A stretch of DNA of 64,000 nucleotides from Neorhizobium alkalisoli (GCF_002968635.1 NZ_PVBN01000002.1:310001-374000), one strand, 5' to 3'. Shown: positions 50,428 through 60,237, counted from the first letter of the stretch. Numbers and translations: made by a program. The notes: generated by a model not told the origin, from the letters alone.

Positions 50428-52941
50428 TTAGGCACGAAGCGCGGCGTTATCGGCGTCGAACGGACTTTCCGGGATGACGCTTGCATTATACAGCGTGCCC
50501 AAGATCTTGATCTTGAGCTTGGTTCCGGTCTCGGCATAGCCGGGCTTTACCATGGCAAGGGCCAGCGATTTGCCGATTCGCCAACCATAGGCGCCGTTGG
50601 TGGCGCGGCCGATCAACTCACCCGCCTCGTTGTAGATCGCCTCGGAACCGCGCGTATCCACATCGTTGGCGCCCTCCACCGCCAAGGTGCAGAAGTTCCA
50701 CCTGAGCCCTTTTTCCTTGTAGGAAAGCAGCCCCTCCTTGCCGAGAAACTCCTTGTCCGCCTTGATGAAGCGGTCGAGGCCGGATTCGTAGGCGTTGTAC
50801 TCGATCGACATCTCGCGCGGAATGAGCCGGTAGGACTTCTCGACCGACATGGCGAGCATGGCGCGAATGCCGAAAGGTTTGATACCGAACTCGGCGCCGG
50901 CCTCCATCAGCTTGTCGAAAATGTAGTTCTGCATCTCGATCGGATGGTGCAGTTCCCACCCGAGTTCGCCGACGAAGTTGACGCGGAGGGCATGAGCGGA
51001 AGCTACACCGATGGCAATCTCCTTGCCGGAAAGCCAGGGGAAATCCTTGTTCTCCAGGCTCGTCCGGGTGAGTTTCTTCAGGACAGCGCGGGATTTCGGA
51101 CCGGCGAGCACCAGCACGCCGATCTTCTGGGTGATCTGCTGCAGGCGGACGGAGCCGTCCGTCGGGGCAAGCTTACGCAGATAATCGTGGTCATGAGCCT
51201 CATAGGCACCGGCCGAAACGAGGTAGAAACGGCCCGGTGCCCATTCGTAGACGGTGAACTCGGAACGGACCCCGCCGCTCTTGGTCAGCAGGTGGCAAAG
51301 TGCGATCCGCCCCTGCTTCTTCGGTATGGCGTTGGCAAAAATCGATTCGAGCCACGCGCGTGCGCCGGGGCCGGAGGCCTCCATCTTCGCAAAGGCCGAC
51401 ATATCCAGCACGCCGACATTCTCGTGGACGTTCTTCACCTCGTTGCCGACATGCTCGAAGTAGTTCGAACGGCGGAACGACCACTTTTCGACAATCCGGC
51501 CGTCTTCCAGCGCGGGCGCGTGATTATGGGCGGTGATAACGTCGGCACCAACGCCGAGCTCACTCTCCGGCACTTCGTAACCGTCAGGCGCAAACCAGTT
51601 AGCGCGCTCCCAGCCGTAGACGGAGCCGAAGACCGCACCGAGGTTCTTCAGCCGGTCATAAACGGGCGTCGTCTTCAAGGGGCGAGCCGCCGACCGCTCC
51701 TCATCCGGATAATGCATCGTGAAAACATTGGCATAGGCTTCTTCGTTCTTCTCGATGAGATAGCCTTCCGTAGCGTAAGGCCCGAAGCGGCGCGGATCGA
51801 CGCCCATCATATCCACGGTCGGCTCGCCATCGACGATCCACTCCGCCAGCTGCCAGCCGGCACCGCCCGCCGCGGTGATGCCGAAGGAGTGCCCTTCGTT
51901 GAGCCAGAAGTTCTTGAGCCCCGGAGCCGGTCCGACGATCGGGGAACCATCCGGCGTGTAGGCGATCGCGCCGTTATAAACCTTCTTGATGCCGACGTCT
52001 CCAAAGGCGGGTACGCGGGCGATCGCGGTTTCGATATAGGGCATCAACCGGTCGAGATCTTCCTGGAAGAGTTCGTATTCGCTCTCGTCCGAGGGACCGT
52101 CGACGTAACAGACGGGGGCGCCGACCTCGTACGGACCGAGCAGCAGCCCGCCGTTTTCCTCGCGCATGTACCACGAGGAGTCGGATTCGCGCAGGACGCC
52201 CATTTCGGGCAAGCCCTTGGCCTTGCGTTCCTGGATCGCCGGATGCGGCTCCGTGACGATGTATTGATGTTCGACCGGGATCACCGGAACGTTGAGGCCG
52301 ACCATCTCCCCGGTCTTGCGGGCGAAATTGCCGGTGCATGAAATGAGATGTTCGGCCGTGATCTCGCCCTTGTCGGTCGTCACCTTCCACAAGCCGTCGG
52401 GCTGCTGCGAAATCGCCGTGACCGTCGTGTTCCGATAGATGGTCGCGCCGCGGTCGCGCGCACCCTTGGCAAGGGCCTGTGTGAGATCGGCCGGTTGGAT
52501 ATAACCGTCGTCGGGATGCTGGATGGCTCCGAGAATTCCATCGGTTTCGCAGAGCGGCCAGATTTCCTTCACCTGCTCCGGCGTCAGGATATTCACCTTG
52601 ACGCCGATGGTCTCGGCGATGCCGGCATAATACATAAATTCTTCCCAGCGATCCTTGGTCCGGGCAAGACGAATGTTGCTGACATTCGAAAAACCGACAT
52701 TCATGCCAGTTTCGTTCTGAAGCTCCTGATAGAAGCGCACCGAGTACTTATGGAGCTGGCCAACCGAATAGGACAGGTTGAAAAGCGGTAGAAGGCCTGC
52801 GGCATGCCAGGTCGACCCCGAGGTCAGTTCCTTGCGCTCGATGAGGACGGAATCGCCCCAGCCCTTTTTCGCCAGATGGTAGAGCGTGGAAACGCCGACC
52901 ACGCCGCCGCCGATCACCACCGCCCGTGCATGTGTCTTCAT
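50428..52941 (-). CDS. GcvT-family FAD enzyme, dimethylglycine oxidase/sarcosine dehydrogenase type
   Basis: This 837-residue protein has an N-terminal FAD-dependent oxidase domain with GGGVVGVSTLYHLAKKG, and a covalent-FAD-type site GSTWHAAG (the His is the usual attachment). A linker and a C-terminal folate-binding GcvT-like domain (from about residue 420; SAFAKMEASGPGARAWLE and RVNFVGELGWELHHP) follow. Such enzymes oxidatively demethylate dimethylglycine or sarcosine and capture the methyl as 5,10-methylene-THF. It would process the dimethylglycine made from betaine. The start ATG is at 52941. Confidence 0.9.
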   Translation of the reverse strand: MKTHARAVVIGGGVVGVSTLYHLAKKGWGDSVLIERKELTSGSTWHAAGLLPLFNLSYSVGQLHKYSVRFYQELQNETGMNVGFSNVSNIRLARTKDRWEEFMYYAGIAETIGVKVNILTPEQVKEIWPLCETDGILGAIQHPDDGYIQPADLTQALAKGARDRGATIYRNTTVTAISQQPDGLWKVTTDKGEITAEHLISCTGNFARKTGEMVGLNVPVIPVEHQYIVTEPHPAIQERKAKGLPEMGVLRESDSSWYMREENGGLLLGPYEVGAPVCYVDGPSDESEYELFQEDLDRLMPYIETAIARVPAFGDVGIKKVYNGAIAYTPDGSPIVGPAPGLKNFWLNEGHSFGITAAGGAGWQLAEWIVDGEPTVDMMGVDPRRFGPYATEGYLIEKNEEAYANVFTMHYPDEERSAARPLKTTPVYDRLKNLGAVFGSVYGWERANWFAPDGYEVPESELGVGADVITAHNHAPALEDGRIVEKWSFRRSNYFEHVGNEVKNVHENVGVLDMSAFAKMEASGPGARAWLESIFANAIPKKQGRIALCHLLTKSGGVRSEFTVYEWAPGRFYLVSAGAYEAHDHDYLRKLAPTDGSVRLQQITQKIGVLVLAGPKSRAVLKKLTRTSLENKDFPWLSGKEIAIGVASAHALRVNFVGELGWELHHPIEMQNYIFDKLMEAGAEFGIKPFGIRAMLAMSVEKSYRLIPREMSIEYNAYESGLDRFIKADKEFLGKEGLLSYKEKGLRWNFCTLAVEGANDVDTRGSEAIYNEAGELIGRATNGAYGWRIGKSLALAMVKPGYAETGTKLKIKILGTLYNASVIPESPFDADNAALRA

Positions 52942-53092
52942 GGAATGAACCCCTCTTTGGCCTCGTGTGACCGTCTGTCAATCTGCTGGGACTATGCAAT
53001 TCCAGCCGAGCGGCCAAACGCCTGATTACGACATGGCCGCATCCAGCTCGCGACGGCGATACGACATTCCGTCATCTGAGGGCAGGAGGCGA

Positions 53093-55624
53093 TCAGACGC
53101 CTCCCCTATCATCGGCCTCGTCCGGCAGAATCGGCTTGCCGCGATGAAAGACGATCTCCTGTTGCGGGAATGGAATAGCGATCCCTTCGTCTCGGAACCG
53201 CTTCAGGATCGCGATCCTGAGATTGTTCCGAATGCGAAGTCCCTCCCCCATGTCGGCGAGGTGGAAGCGCAGCTCGAAGTTCAGCGACGACGGACCAAAG
53301 CTCAGAAATTCCACGTGCGGCTCGGGATTGCGCAGAACCTCGGGAATCTGATCGACCAGCTCCAGCAGAATATCCATCACCTTTTGCGGTTCGGTGTCGT
53401 AGCTCACCGAGATCGGCACTTCCGAGCGGCCGATCTTGTTGCGATGGGTCCAGTTGCCCACGGGCGAATTGATCAGGTCGGAGTTCGGCACGATGATGGC
53501 CTGCTTGCGGAACGTCTCGATCTCGGTCGCGCGTACCGAGATGCGCTTGACGATGCCTTCCGTCGCTCCCGTTATTACGTGATCGCCAACCTTGAAGGGA
53601 CGCTCCACCAGCAGGATCAGGCCTGAAACGAAGTTGGAAACGATATTTTGCAGGCCGAAACCGATACCGACCGAAAGCGCGGAGGCGACCAGGGCGAAAC
53701 TCGAGAGATTGATGCCCGCAGCCGATACGCCAACGATGACCGCGAGGCCGATACCGAGATAGCCGATGCCGGTCTTGACCGAATTGCGCACGCCGAGATC
53801 GACCTGGCTTCGCGCCAGCACATTCCCGTCGATCCATTTCTGCACCCAGCGGGTGACAACGTAGCCGACGCCGAAGAGAAGGATGCCGCCCAGGATGCCG
53901 ATGATCGAGATGGAGATGTTGCCGATGCGGATCTCGGTGAAGAAGCCGTAGATCCAGGCTTCGATATCGGCGATCTGGAAGCCCCAGGTCAGCAGGATCA
54001 GCGGAATGCCGAACAGCAACGCGAAGGCATAGATGCCGAGACCCGCCACAAGCCCGGCCTGGTCGAGCGCCACCTCGTTGAAGTCCAACCGATCGGCAAG
54101 TCTTCTACCCGCTGCCGTCTCGGTAAACGAGCCCTGCTTGGAAATGGCCTTGCCCGACAAGAGACCGACATAGATGAGCACGACCACGGCGCCGGTGAGA
54201 ACGATCTGGGTCGAGGCAAAGCGGGCGAGACCGACATAACCGGTCAGCACCGCGAGAATGAGCAGGCCTCCCATTACCCTCAGCAGCAGGGGAAAAAAGC
54301 GCGGCCACGCGTGGCCCTGCCCGTCTGGATCCTCGCCTTCGACAAGCCGCGGCTTGACGAAGGAGATGGCAATCAGAATGAGGCCGACGATGAGGGAAGC
54401 CAGCAGGCTTTTCACGATCGTCAGCACGAGCGGCGAACTCAACGCCTCGCTGATCGCGCCGAGCAGGTAATCCAGCCCGTTGACGATCGCCATCACGAGA
54501 ACCGCCCATGTCAAAAGACGCGCGCCACGGTTGGTGATGCGCACCAGCCGCCATTCGGGTTCGCCGGGGGCCATGACGCCGTAGGTCAGCTTCCAAACGA
54601 AATAAACGAACCAGACGAAGCCGAAGAAGGTCGCGACGATCGGCGAGATATCCGCCCTCAGGACATTGAACCCGTCCAGGAAAACAAAGGAAGCGGCAAG
54701 GAAGGCCGCAAGCGACATCGTCTGGATGACGGTCGACCAGAAGGCGACGGAGAGACGCCGGATATAGGATGGGGTCTCATGAATCTCGCGACGGATGAAA
54801 CGACCGAAAAGCCTGTAGCCGCCGCGAAGAAAGAGCAGGCCTGCGGCAAGCGACAAGACAATCGCTCCAAGGAGCTGCAGCTTCTTGAACTTCCAGACAA
54901 AACCGATCCAGCTTCCGAATGTGGATCCGAAATTGCGAACCTCCGCGACAAAGGCGTTTCCAGCGTCGGCGAAAAGCTCCGGGGAGAGTTCCGTGTGGCG
55001 GAACAGGGTTTGGGTGAAAAGGGTGCGGCGCAGATTGGTGATCGTATTGGCGAGCTGGGTGGCGCTGTTGGAAAGGCTGCCGGCGTCGTCGACGATAATG
55101 TTCAGCTGCGAACGCTCGTTGAGGAGACGGGCTCGTTCTTCGGCAACCGCTGGCGCTTCAGCGGGCTGGCCGGAGGCCGGCGGCTCGCCGAGGCTGGAGA
55201 GCCGCCCCTGGATCTGTTCGACGCGCGTCTTCATCGCGTCGGAGGCGGCGCGCATTTCCTTGACGATCTCTTCGGCCTGAACCCTGAGTTCCGCCAAGCG
55301 GGCATCGTCATGGGCTTCGTCCTCTATGCGCGTGCGGAAATTGTTGAGCTGTCCGCGAATGGCATCGAGCTTGCCCTTCATGTCCTCGTTGATCGAATCA
55401 ACGGTCACGTCGGCCTCGGGTCGCGGCTGCGCTTGCTGCTGAGCCTGGGCCGCCGCATCGGCCGGCAAGCCGACAAAAGCGGCACCTGCCACGATGAGAA
55501 AGGCTGCGAAAATTGCGCGGGCCGCGCGCGAAGAAGTTGAACGGCCGGTCTTGAAGGGTCGTGCCAAGGCTCTGCTCTTTGTCTTTTTCGATCGGATTCG
55601 CGGGCGAAAATAGAGGCACTTCAA
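53093..55624 (-). CDS. Large mechanosensitive ion channel family protein (MscS superfamily)
   Basis: This 843-residue inner-membrane protein has a signal-type hydrophobic stretch near residue 40 (AARAIFAAFLIVAGAAFVGL), and a periplasmic coiled-coil region (about 75-215). Several membrane helices follow, then the MscS pore and beta domains near the C-terminus (SALSVGIGFGLQNIVSNFVSGLILLVERPFKVGD). The large periplasmic region resembles MscK/DUF3772-type channels. It protects against osmotic downshock. The first 30 residues are unusually basic, so a later start is possible. Confidence 0.9.
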   Translation of the reverse strand: MKCLYFRPRIRSKKTKSRALARPFKTGRSTSSRAARAIFAAFLIVAGAAFVGLPADAAAQAQQQAQPRPEADVTVDSINEDMKGKLDAIRGQLNNFRTRIEDEAHDDARLAELRVQAEEIVKEMRAASDAMKTRVEQIQGRLSSLGEPPASGQPAEAPAVAEERARLLNERSQLNIIVDDAGSLSNSATQLANTITNLRRTLFTQTLFRHTELSPELFADAGNAFVAEVRNFGSTFGSWIGFVWKFKKLQLLGAIVLSLAAGLLFLRGGYRLFGRFIRREIHETPSYIRRLSVAFWSTVIQTMSLAAFLAASFVFLDGFNVLRADISPIVATFFGFVWFVYFVWKLTYGVMAPGEPEWRLVRITNRGARLLTWAVLVMAIVNGLDYLLGAISEALSSPLVLTIVKSLLASLIVGLILIAISFVKPRLVEGEDPDGQGHAWPRFFPLLLRVMGGLLILAVLTGYVGLARFASTQIVLTGAVVVLIYVGLLSGKAISKQGSFTETAAGRRLADRLDFNEVALDQAGLVAGLGIYAFALLFGIPLILLTWGFQIADIEAWIYGFFTEIRIGNISISIIGILGGILLFGVGYVVTRWVQKWIDGNVLARSQVDLGVRNSVKTGIGYLGIGLAVIVGVSAAGINLSSFALVASALSVGIGFGLQNIVSNFVSGLILLVERPFKVGDHVITGATEGIVKRISVRATEIETFRKQAIIVPNSDLINSPVGNWTHRNKIGRSEVPISVSYDTEPQKVMDILLELVDQIPEVLRNPEPHVEFLSFGPSSLNFELRFHLADMGEGLRIRNNLRIAILKRFRDEGIAIPFPQQEIVFHRGKPILPDEADDRGGV

Positions 55625-55734
55625 GGCGAAGAAAAGGAAGCTTGCGCCGCTCCCTCAAGAATTGGAACAAACGGAGGGAACTCGGGAACATTTCTCCGCG
55701 TTACCTTCCGCCACAACCAATGGAGGGTAGGCTT

Positions 55735-55989
55735 ATGGAAAGTGATGCAGGGATCGGCTGGATTGCGGCAATCATTATCGGCGGCGTTGCCGGGTGGCTC
55801 GCCGAACAGTTCATGAAGAGCAATATGGGCATCCTCATGAACATTCTTCTCGGCATCGTTGGCGCCATCATCGCCAATGCCATTCTCAGCGTCTTCGGCG
55901 TCGTGCTCGGCGGCTGGATCGGTTATCTCATTGCAGGTTTCATCGGAGCCTGCATCCTGATTGCCGTCGGTCGCATGGTACGCCGTTAG
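55735..55989 (+). CDS. GlsB/YeaQ/YmgE-family small membrane protein
   Basis: This 84-residue membrane protein has three hydrophobic, glycine-rich helices (IAAIIIGGVAGWLAEQFM, MNILLGIVGAIIANAIL, GYLIAGFIGACILIAVG). The family is often called transglycosylase-associated but has no known enzymatic activity. It is commonly induced by stress. The ATG at 55735 follows GGAGGG. It ends nine bases from the convergent DUF924 gene. Confidence 0.85.
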   Translation: MESDAGIGWIAAIIIGGVAGWLAEQFMKSNMGILMNILLGIVGAIIANAILSVFGVVLGGWIGYLIAGFIGACILIAVGRMVRR

Positions 55990-55998
55990 CGCCTGATG

Positions 55999-56556
55999 TC
56001 AGAAACCGGCGCCGGGTCTCGAAAGGTATTCGAGCTCGGCGGCGGTGGATTCCCGCCCCAGAAGCGCATTTCGGTGCGGAAACCGCCCAAATTGCCGAAT
56101 CACCACACGGTGACGCTCTGCATAATCGAGATATTCGGCATCCCCCAGCAGAGCAAAAAGCTCCACCGACCGATCCTGCTCGGCCAGATTTTCCGAATGT
56201 TCGAACGGCAGGTAGAAGAAAACACGCTGCTCCGGCGGGACGGCCATATCCGCACCGGCCTCGATCGCGAGCTTGGCTTCCCTCAACGCCTGCCAATCGG
56301 TCGCAAACGCCAGCGGCGTGCCACGGTAGAGATTGCGCGGGAACTGGTCGAGCACGATGACGGCTGCCAGGCGATTTTGAGGAGATGCACGCCAAGTATC
56401 CAGTTCACCGCGGGCAAGCGATAGATGCGTCGGCGCAAAATGCCTCCGCATCGCCTCGTCCAACGCCTCGTTCTTCTCGAACCAGTCTTTGCGGCTAAGC
56501 TCCTTGAACCAGAAGGAGAACACCTCGTCAGAGGTCTTGATATCGGCTTTGGCCAT
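55999..56556 (-). CDS. DUF924-family protein
   Basis: The 185-residue protein matches DUF924: FSFWFKELSRKDWFEKNEALDEAMRRHF at the start, VIVLDQFPRNLYRGTPLAFATD in the middle and FYLPFEHSENLAEQDRSVELF later. It is predicted to be all helical and soluble, and the function is unknown. The UPF0303 gene is upstream on the same strand with a 10-base gap, so the two form an operon. Confidence 0.85.
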   Translation of the reverse strand: MAKADIKTSDEVFSFWFKELSRKDWFEKNEALDEAMRRHFAPTHLSLARGELDTWRASPQNRLAAVIVLDQFPRNLYRGTPLAFATDWQALREAKLAIEAGADMAVPPEQRVFFYLPFEHSENLAEQDRSVELFALLGDAEYLDYAERHRVVIRQFGRFPHRNALLGRESTAAELEYLSRPGAGF

Positions 56557-56566
56557 CGGGGGTTCC

Positions 56567-57058
56567 TCAATCGAGCCGGAAAGTCGAGACGTCCTTGCCG
56601 AGCAGGCGCCCTAGCGCCTCCACGACCAGATTGTGATCTTCCCGCTGCGGCAGGCCCGATACCGTTACGGCTCCGATACAGCCGACGCCGGTGACTGCAA
56701 TCGGAAAACTGCCCCCGTGCGGCGCATAGTCGACCGCCGACAGGCCATATTTCGATTCGAGCGTTTCATCCCGCTGCGCAAGCTTTCGACCGATCATGTA
56801 GCTCGATTGAAAAAACCGCAGAACAACGTTGCGCTTGCGCCGCACCCAGCTTTCGTTATCCGGTGTGGAGCCGGCAAGAGCCGCATAGAAGGCAGGCATG
56901 GAATGCAGCCGCACGTCGATCGCGACACCGAGGTTTCTTTCGATTGCCATATGACGGAGCAAGGATCCGAGATCCCACGCTGTGCCGAGGTCGAAGCGAT
57001 CGAAGACAAGGGTCTTCTCCTGCTCGGTGATCCTGGCGATATCCTCCTCGATGGCCAT
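56567..57058 (-). CDS. UPF0303/heme-degrading-domain (GlcG/HbpS-like) protein
   Basis: This 163-residue protein of the GlcG/HbpS-like UPF0303 family starts MAIEEDIARITEQEKTLVFDRFDLGTAWDLG and has YAPHGGSFPIAVTGVGCIGAVTVSGLPQREDHNLVVEAL near the end, the conserved C-terminal pattern. Related proteins bind small ligands or haem, and no activity is established. The ATG at 57058 follows AGGGAGAA; longer readings to 57250 overlap non-coding sequence. Confidence 0.82.
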   Translation of the reverse strand: MAIEEDIARITEQEKTLVFDRFDLGTAWDLGSLLRHMAIERNLGVAIDVRLHSMPAFYAALAGSTPDNESWVRRKRNVVLRFFQSSYMIGRKLAQRDETLESKYGLSAVDYAPHGGSFPIAVTGVGCIGAVTVSGLPQREDHNLVVEALGRLLGKDVSTFRLD

Positions 57059-57125
57059 GCCCGTTCTCCCTAAATTCGCTTGGACGGCGCGGGCATAGAT
57101 ACGGCAACGCGGACGAAAGTAAAGT

Positions 57126-57677
57126 TCAGCCGGTCGCGGCAAACTTCCGTGCGGGCAAGAAAGCGGCGAGCTCGTCGACGGCGAAACCGATTCTCTGCCG
57201 CAGCGGGTCCGAGACGATCCGGTAATCGGCGAAATCCTTGTCGGAAGCATACACGGCCGTCGGCAAGGTATGGGCCATAAAGAAACCGAAGAGCGGCCGC
57301 AGCTGGTGCTCGACCATCAAGGCATGCCGGTCACCGCCGCCTGTCGCGGTAATCAGGACGAGCTTGGCGCGGAGCTGCTCGGGGTCGATGAGGTCTATGA
57401 AATGCTTGAAAAGACCTGAATAGCTTCCTTTGTAGGTCGGCGACCCCACGATCAGCAGATCCGCTCCAACCACATCATCCAGGACGGCCGTCGCGGCCTC
57501 GTCGAGGTCGCGTTGGTGCTGCGCCTGCCCGAGGGAAGGCCCCACATCGGCCATATCATAAATCAACGGCTCGAAGCCGTAGCGGTGAGCGGCGATCCTG
57601 GCGATATGCTCGACCAGCACGAAAGTCTTGGAAGGCCGGTTGTAGCTACCGGCGAGACCGACAACCTTCAGAGCCAT
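57126..57677 (-). CDS. NADPH-dependent FMN reductase (SsuE/MsuE-like)
   Basis: The 183-residue flavodoxin-like protein begins KVVGLAGSYNRPSKTFVLVEHI and has GSPTYKGSYSGLFKHFIDLID, both typical of the NADPH-dependent FMN reductase family. It would reduce FMN or another acceptor. It follows the FAD-dependent protein gene at 57792 on the same strand with a 114-base gap, so functional pairing is possible but not certain. Confidence 0.88.
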   Translation of the reverse strand: MALKVVGLAGSYNRPSKTFVLVEHIARIAAHRYGFEPLIYDMADVGPSLGQAQHQRDLDEAATAVLDDVVGADLLIVGSPTYKGSYSGLFKHFIDLIDPEQLRAKLVLITATGGGDRHALMVEHQLRPLFGFFMAHTLPTAVYASDKDFADYRIVSDPLRQRIGFAVDELAAFLPARKFAATG

Positions 57678-57791
57678 GGGAAATCCTTTCGCAAAACAAT
57701 TTGCTACAGACTACCGCCCGTTTTTGCGGACGGAAGGAAAGGAAACACCGAAGACACCCTGTAAGAAGAAATTCATGCCAACGAAACCCGA

Positions 57792-59180
57792 TCAGGCAAT
57801 GCGAGCAGACGGCGGAGCCGTTTGCGCGACCTGCGCGGCGATCGCCTCCGCAAGCAGATTTGCCTGAACTCGAATATCCGGTACGGCCGTTATTTCCCAG
57901 AACTGGCCCGCCGTAAGGGCGCCAGCGGCAAACAGGCCGGGCTGGGCCTTGCCGTCTGCATCCAAAACCCGGGAATGCGGATCGACGGAAATACCGAGGC
58001 CGAGGTCGTCCATGACAAGCATCTCCCTCTCTCGCATTTCGCGCAGCAAGGGCGAATGCCCGATGCCGGCCCGTTCCATGCCCGTGCAATTGACGATCCA
58101 GTCGGCGCGAATGGAGGCGAAGCCCTGGGTGCCGCGCCGGCGATAGCCAATGTTCGCGACAGCGCCCTCATCGTCGATAGACCGGATGAATCCGGCATGT
58201 ACGGTTACCGTCCCGTCCTTGATCAATGCGTCGAAGCGGGTGAAAACTTCCGGTGCGATGCGGTGACGGTGAATATTCCACCAGGCAAGCGCATGACGGA
58301 GAAAACGCGAGCGCTGCTCCCGGCTCAAAGACTGCCATAGGGCCTGGCTTTGCGGTCTCAGCCCGTCGACGACGCCGCGCCAGTCGGCGCCGCTGCTTTG
58401 TATCTGCTTACGCAAAGCGTGCAATAGCTGACTGATCTCCCGGCTGGCCGGCAGTGCCGGAGTGACCGGAGTGGCGCGCCGCGGAGGATGCGGGTGCGGC
58501 ACCAGTCCGCGACGCGACAGCACATGAATTTTACCGCGATGCCCACGGGCTCGTAGTGACAGCACCTGATCGATCATGGTCAGCCCGGAGCCGAGAATAC
58601 AGATCTCGTCCGTTCTTCCCACCCGCGAAAGCCAGCTGAGCCGCCATGGATTGTCGATGATGCGAGGCCGGACGCTTTCCGCGACGCAATCCTTCGACAC
58701 CGGCAGATCGGCGCTGCCGACACCCAAAGCCAAAACCACATTTCGGGCTTTCAATTCGTCGTGGTTGTCGAGACAGAAAACGAGGCGATCGCTCTCGCAT
58801 TGAACGCAGGCCGTCGCCTTCGCCTTGACGAAATCCACATGGGCCCGGCGTTGCCGTGGCCGCAGGAGGGTCGCCAGCGTATCTCGCAGATAGAGGCCGT
58901 AGTCGCCGCGTGTGGCGAAATCCTCGGCGAAAACCGCCTTGCCCCTCCGCCGCAGCCACTCGACGAAATCGTCCGGCCGGTCCGGAAATACGCTCATTCG
59001 TGCGGCGGGCACGTTCAGGCGATGCAGATAGAATTCGGTGCGATAGGCCGTCCCACGCCCGAAACCCGGATCGTCCCCGACGACGGCTATCGAAGCGGAG
59101 CGTGGCAGAACCCTAAGGAGATTGATGGTGAGAGCGATTGCGGAGAAACCGGAACCGACGATAGCGACATCATAGGTCAT
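57792..59180 (-). CDS. FAD/NAD(P)-binding protein of unknown substrate
   Basis: This 462-residue flavoprotein starts YDVAIVGSGFSAIALTINLLRVLP, a dinucleotide-binding motif, and has a second Rossmann region (EICILGSGLTMIDQVLSL). It ends with a flavin-contacting segment (GLFAAGALTAGQFWEITAVPDIRVQANLLAEAIA). It resembles the FAD-NAD(P)-binding (PF13454) group, whose substrates are mostly unknown. Its ATG overlaps the stop of the upstream small secreted-protein gene (TGATG), implying coupled translation. Confidence 0.82.
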   Translation of the reverse strand: MTYDVAIVGSGFSAIALTINLLRVLPRSASIAVVGDDPGFGRGTAYRTEFYLHRLNVPAARMSVFPDRPDDFVEWLRRRGKAVFAEDFATRGDYGLYLRDTLATLLRPRQRRAHVDFVKAKATACVQCESDRLVFCLDNHDELKARNVVLALGVGSADLPVSKDCVAESVRPRIIDNPWRLSWLSRVGRTDEICILGSGLTMIDQVLSLRARGHRGKIHVLSRRGLVPHPHPPRRATPVTPALPASREISQLLHALRKQIQSSGADWRGVVDGLRPQSQALWQSLSREQRSRFLRHALAWWNIHRHRIAPEVFTRFDALIKDGTVTVHAGFIRSIDDEGAVANIGYRRRGTQGFASIRADWIVNCTGMERAGIGHSPLLREMREREMLVMDDLGLGISVDPHSRVLDADGKAQPGLFAAGALTAGQFWEITAVPDIRVQANLLAEAIAAQVAQTAPPSARIA

Positions 59181-59509
59181 CAAGCACACTCCTCGTCCGT
59201 TGCAATTGGGCGAAAGGGGGCAGTCTCACAAAGCCGCCGACACCCGGTTTGCCCGAGCTTCGGCAGCGGCCTTATCTCTACCAACTTAATAGAGATTGAC
59301 GCATGATCGATGGTGCCGGTTGTGCTATTGGTGGTCGTCGGGTCGGTGACCCCCGGTAGCGGCGTTACCGGGGAGGTTCCCACAGTGCCGGCCGGCGCTG
59401 TCGCCGTGCCGGATTGCGGGCTCGTCGCATCCGTCGCAGGCACCTGGGAAAACGCAGGTTCGGCGAATGCAAGGGTTATCGCTACTATCGTTGCTAGCCT
59501 CGTCAGCAT
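59180..59509 (-). CDS. Small secreted Thr/Pro-rich protein of unknown function
   Basis: I do not recognise this 109-residue protein. It has a signal peptide (MLTRLATIVAITLAFAEPAFS) followed by a Thr/Pro/Gly-rich linker and a C-terminal part with two close cysteines (GCRRLCETAPF). A longer reading to 59548 adds a region before the signal peptide and is unlikely. Its stop overlaps the start of the FAD-dependent gene. It may be genuine because of the coupling and the clear signal peptide. Confidence 0.55.
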   Translation of the reverse strand: MLTRLATIVAITLAFAEPAFSQVPATDATSPQSGTATAPAGTVGTSPVTPLPGVTDPTTTNSTTGTIDHASISIKLVEIRPLPKLGQTGCRRLCETAPFRPIATDEECA

Positions 59510-59605
59510 ATCGAGATCTCCTCGGATGGACCGGCAACACAACCGCAAACAGGGCTATCTGGTTCCGCCGGGCACCCTTTGAAGCTTGGGTGAGGCGCCC
59601 TCCTC

Positions 59606-59971
59606 TTAGCGCATCAGCTCATGAATCGAGGACAACAGCCTGTCGTGCTGGTAGGGCTTCGGCAGGAACACCGTATTGGCGGGCAACAGCATAGGATCAA
59701 GATTGACGACGCCGGAGGTGATGATAATGCCCACATTGGGGCGCACGGCGCGGATACGTCGGGCAAGCTGGAGCCCGTCCATTGAACCCGCCATATTGAC
59801 GTCGGTGAACACGATATCGATATCGGACCGGTTTCGGAAAAGCACCATTGCCTCATCGGCATTCCCGGCCTCGAGGACCACATGGCCGACTTCTTCCAGC
59901 ACATCGAGCGTTGTGAATCGGATCAGCGGCTCATCATCCACGATGAGCACGACGGCATTCTGCGCCATCAA
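59606..59971 (-). CDS. Stand-alone response-regulator receiver protein
   Basis: The 121-residue protein is a single receiver domain. The acidic pair is in LIVDDEPLIR, the phospho-acceptor Asp in IVFTDVNM, and the Thr/Ser and Lys in IITSGV and FLPKPY. It lacks an output domain, as in CheY-like or single-domain rhizobial regulators. Its kinase is not encoded nearby. Two adjacent ATGs (59971, 59968) can start it. Confidence 0.9.
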   Translation of the reverse strand: MMAQNAVVLIVDDEPLIRFTTLDVLEEVGHVVLEAGNADEAMVLFRNRSDIDIVFTDVNMAGSMDGLQLARRIRAVRPNVGIIITSGVVNLDPMLLPANTVFLPKPYQHDRLLSSIHELMR

Positions 59972-60237
59972 AATCTCCTAAGATGCGCCCCATCGGGGGC
60001 CACGGTCAGGTAATATGCTCGGCAATTGTCGCGAAATCCGGGCCTATCTGCGTGACGCCATATAGGGGATGGGGGAGTCAGCGGCAAGCATCGCTCGTTT
60101 CAGCGTCAAATTCATGTCGACACCTGCCGCAACTCGGGGATTCTGGTCCTTGAGAACCGGTGCGCGCATTCGTCATCTCGACATCCGGACTTTTGCGGGC
60201 GACTTGATGCCTGGCGTTTGGAAGCGGATGATTGCAA

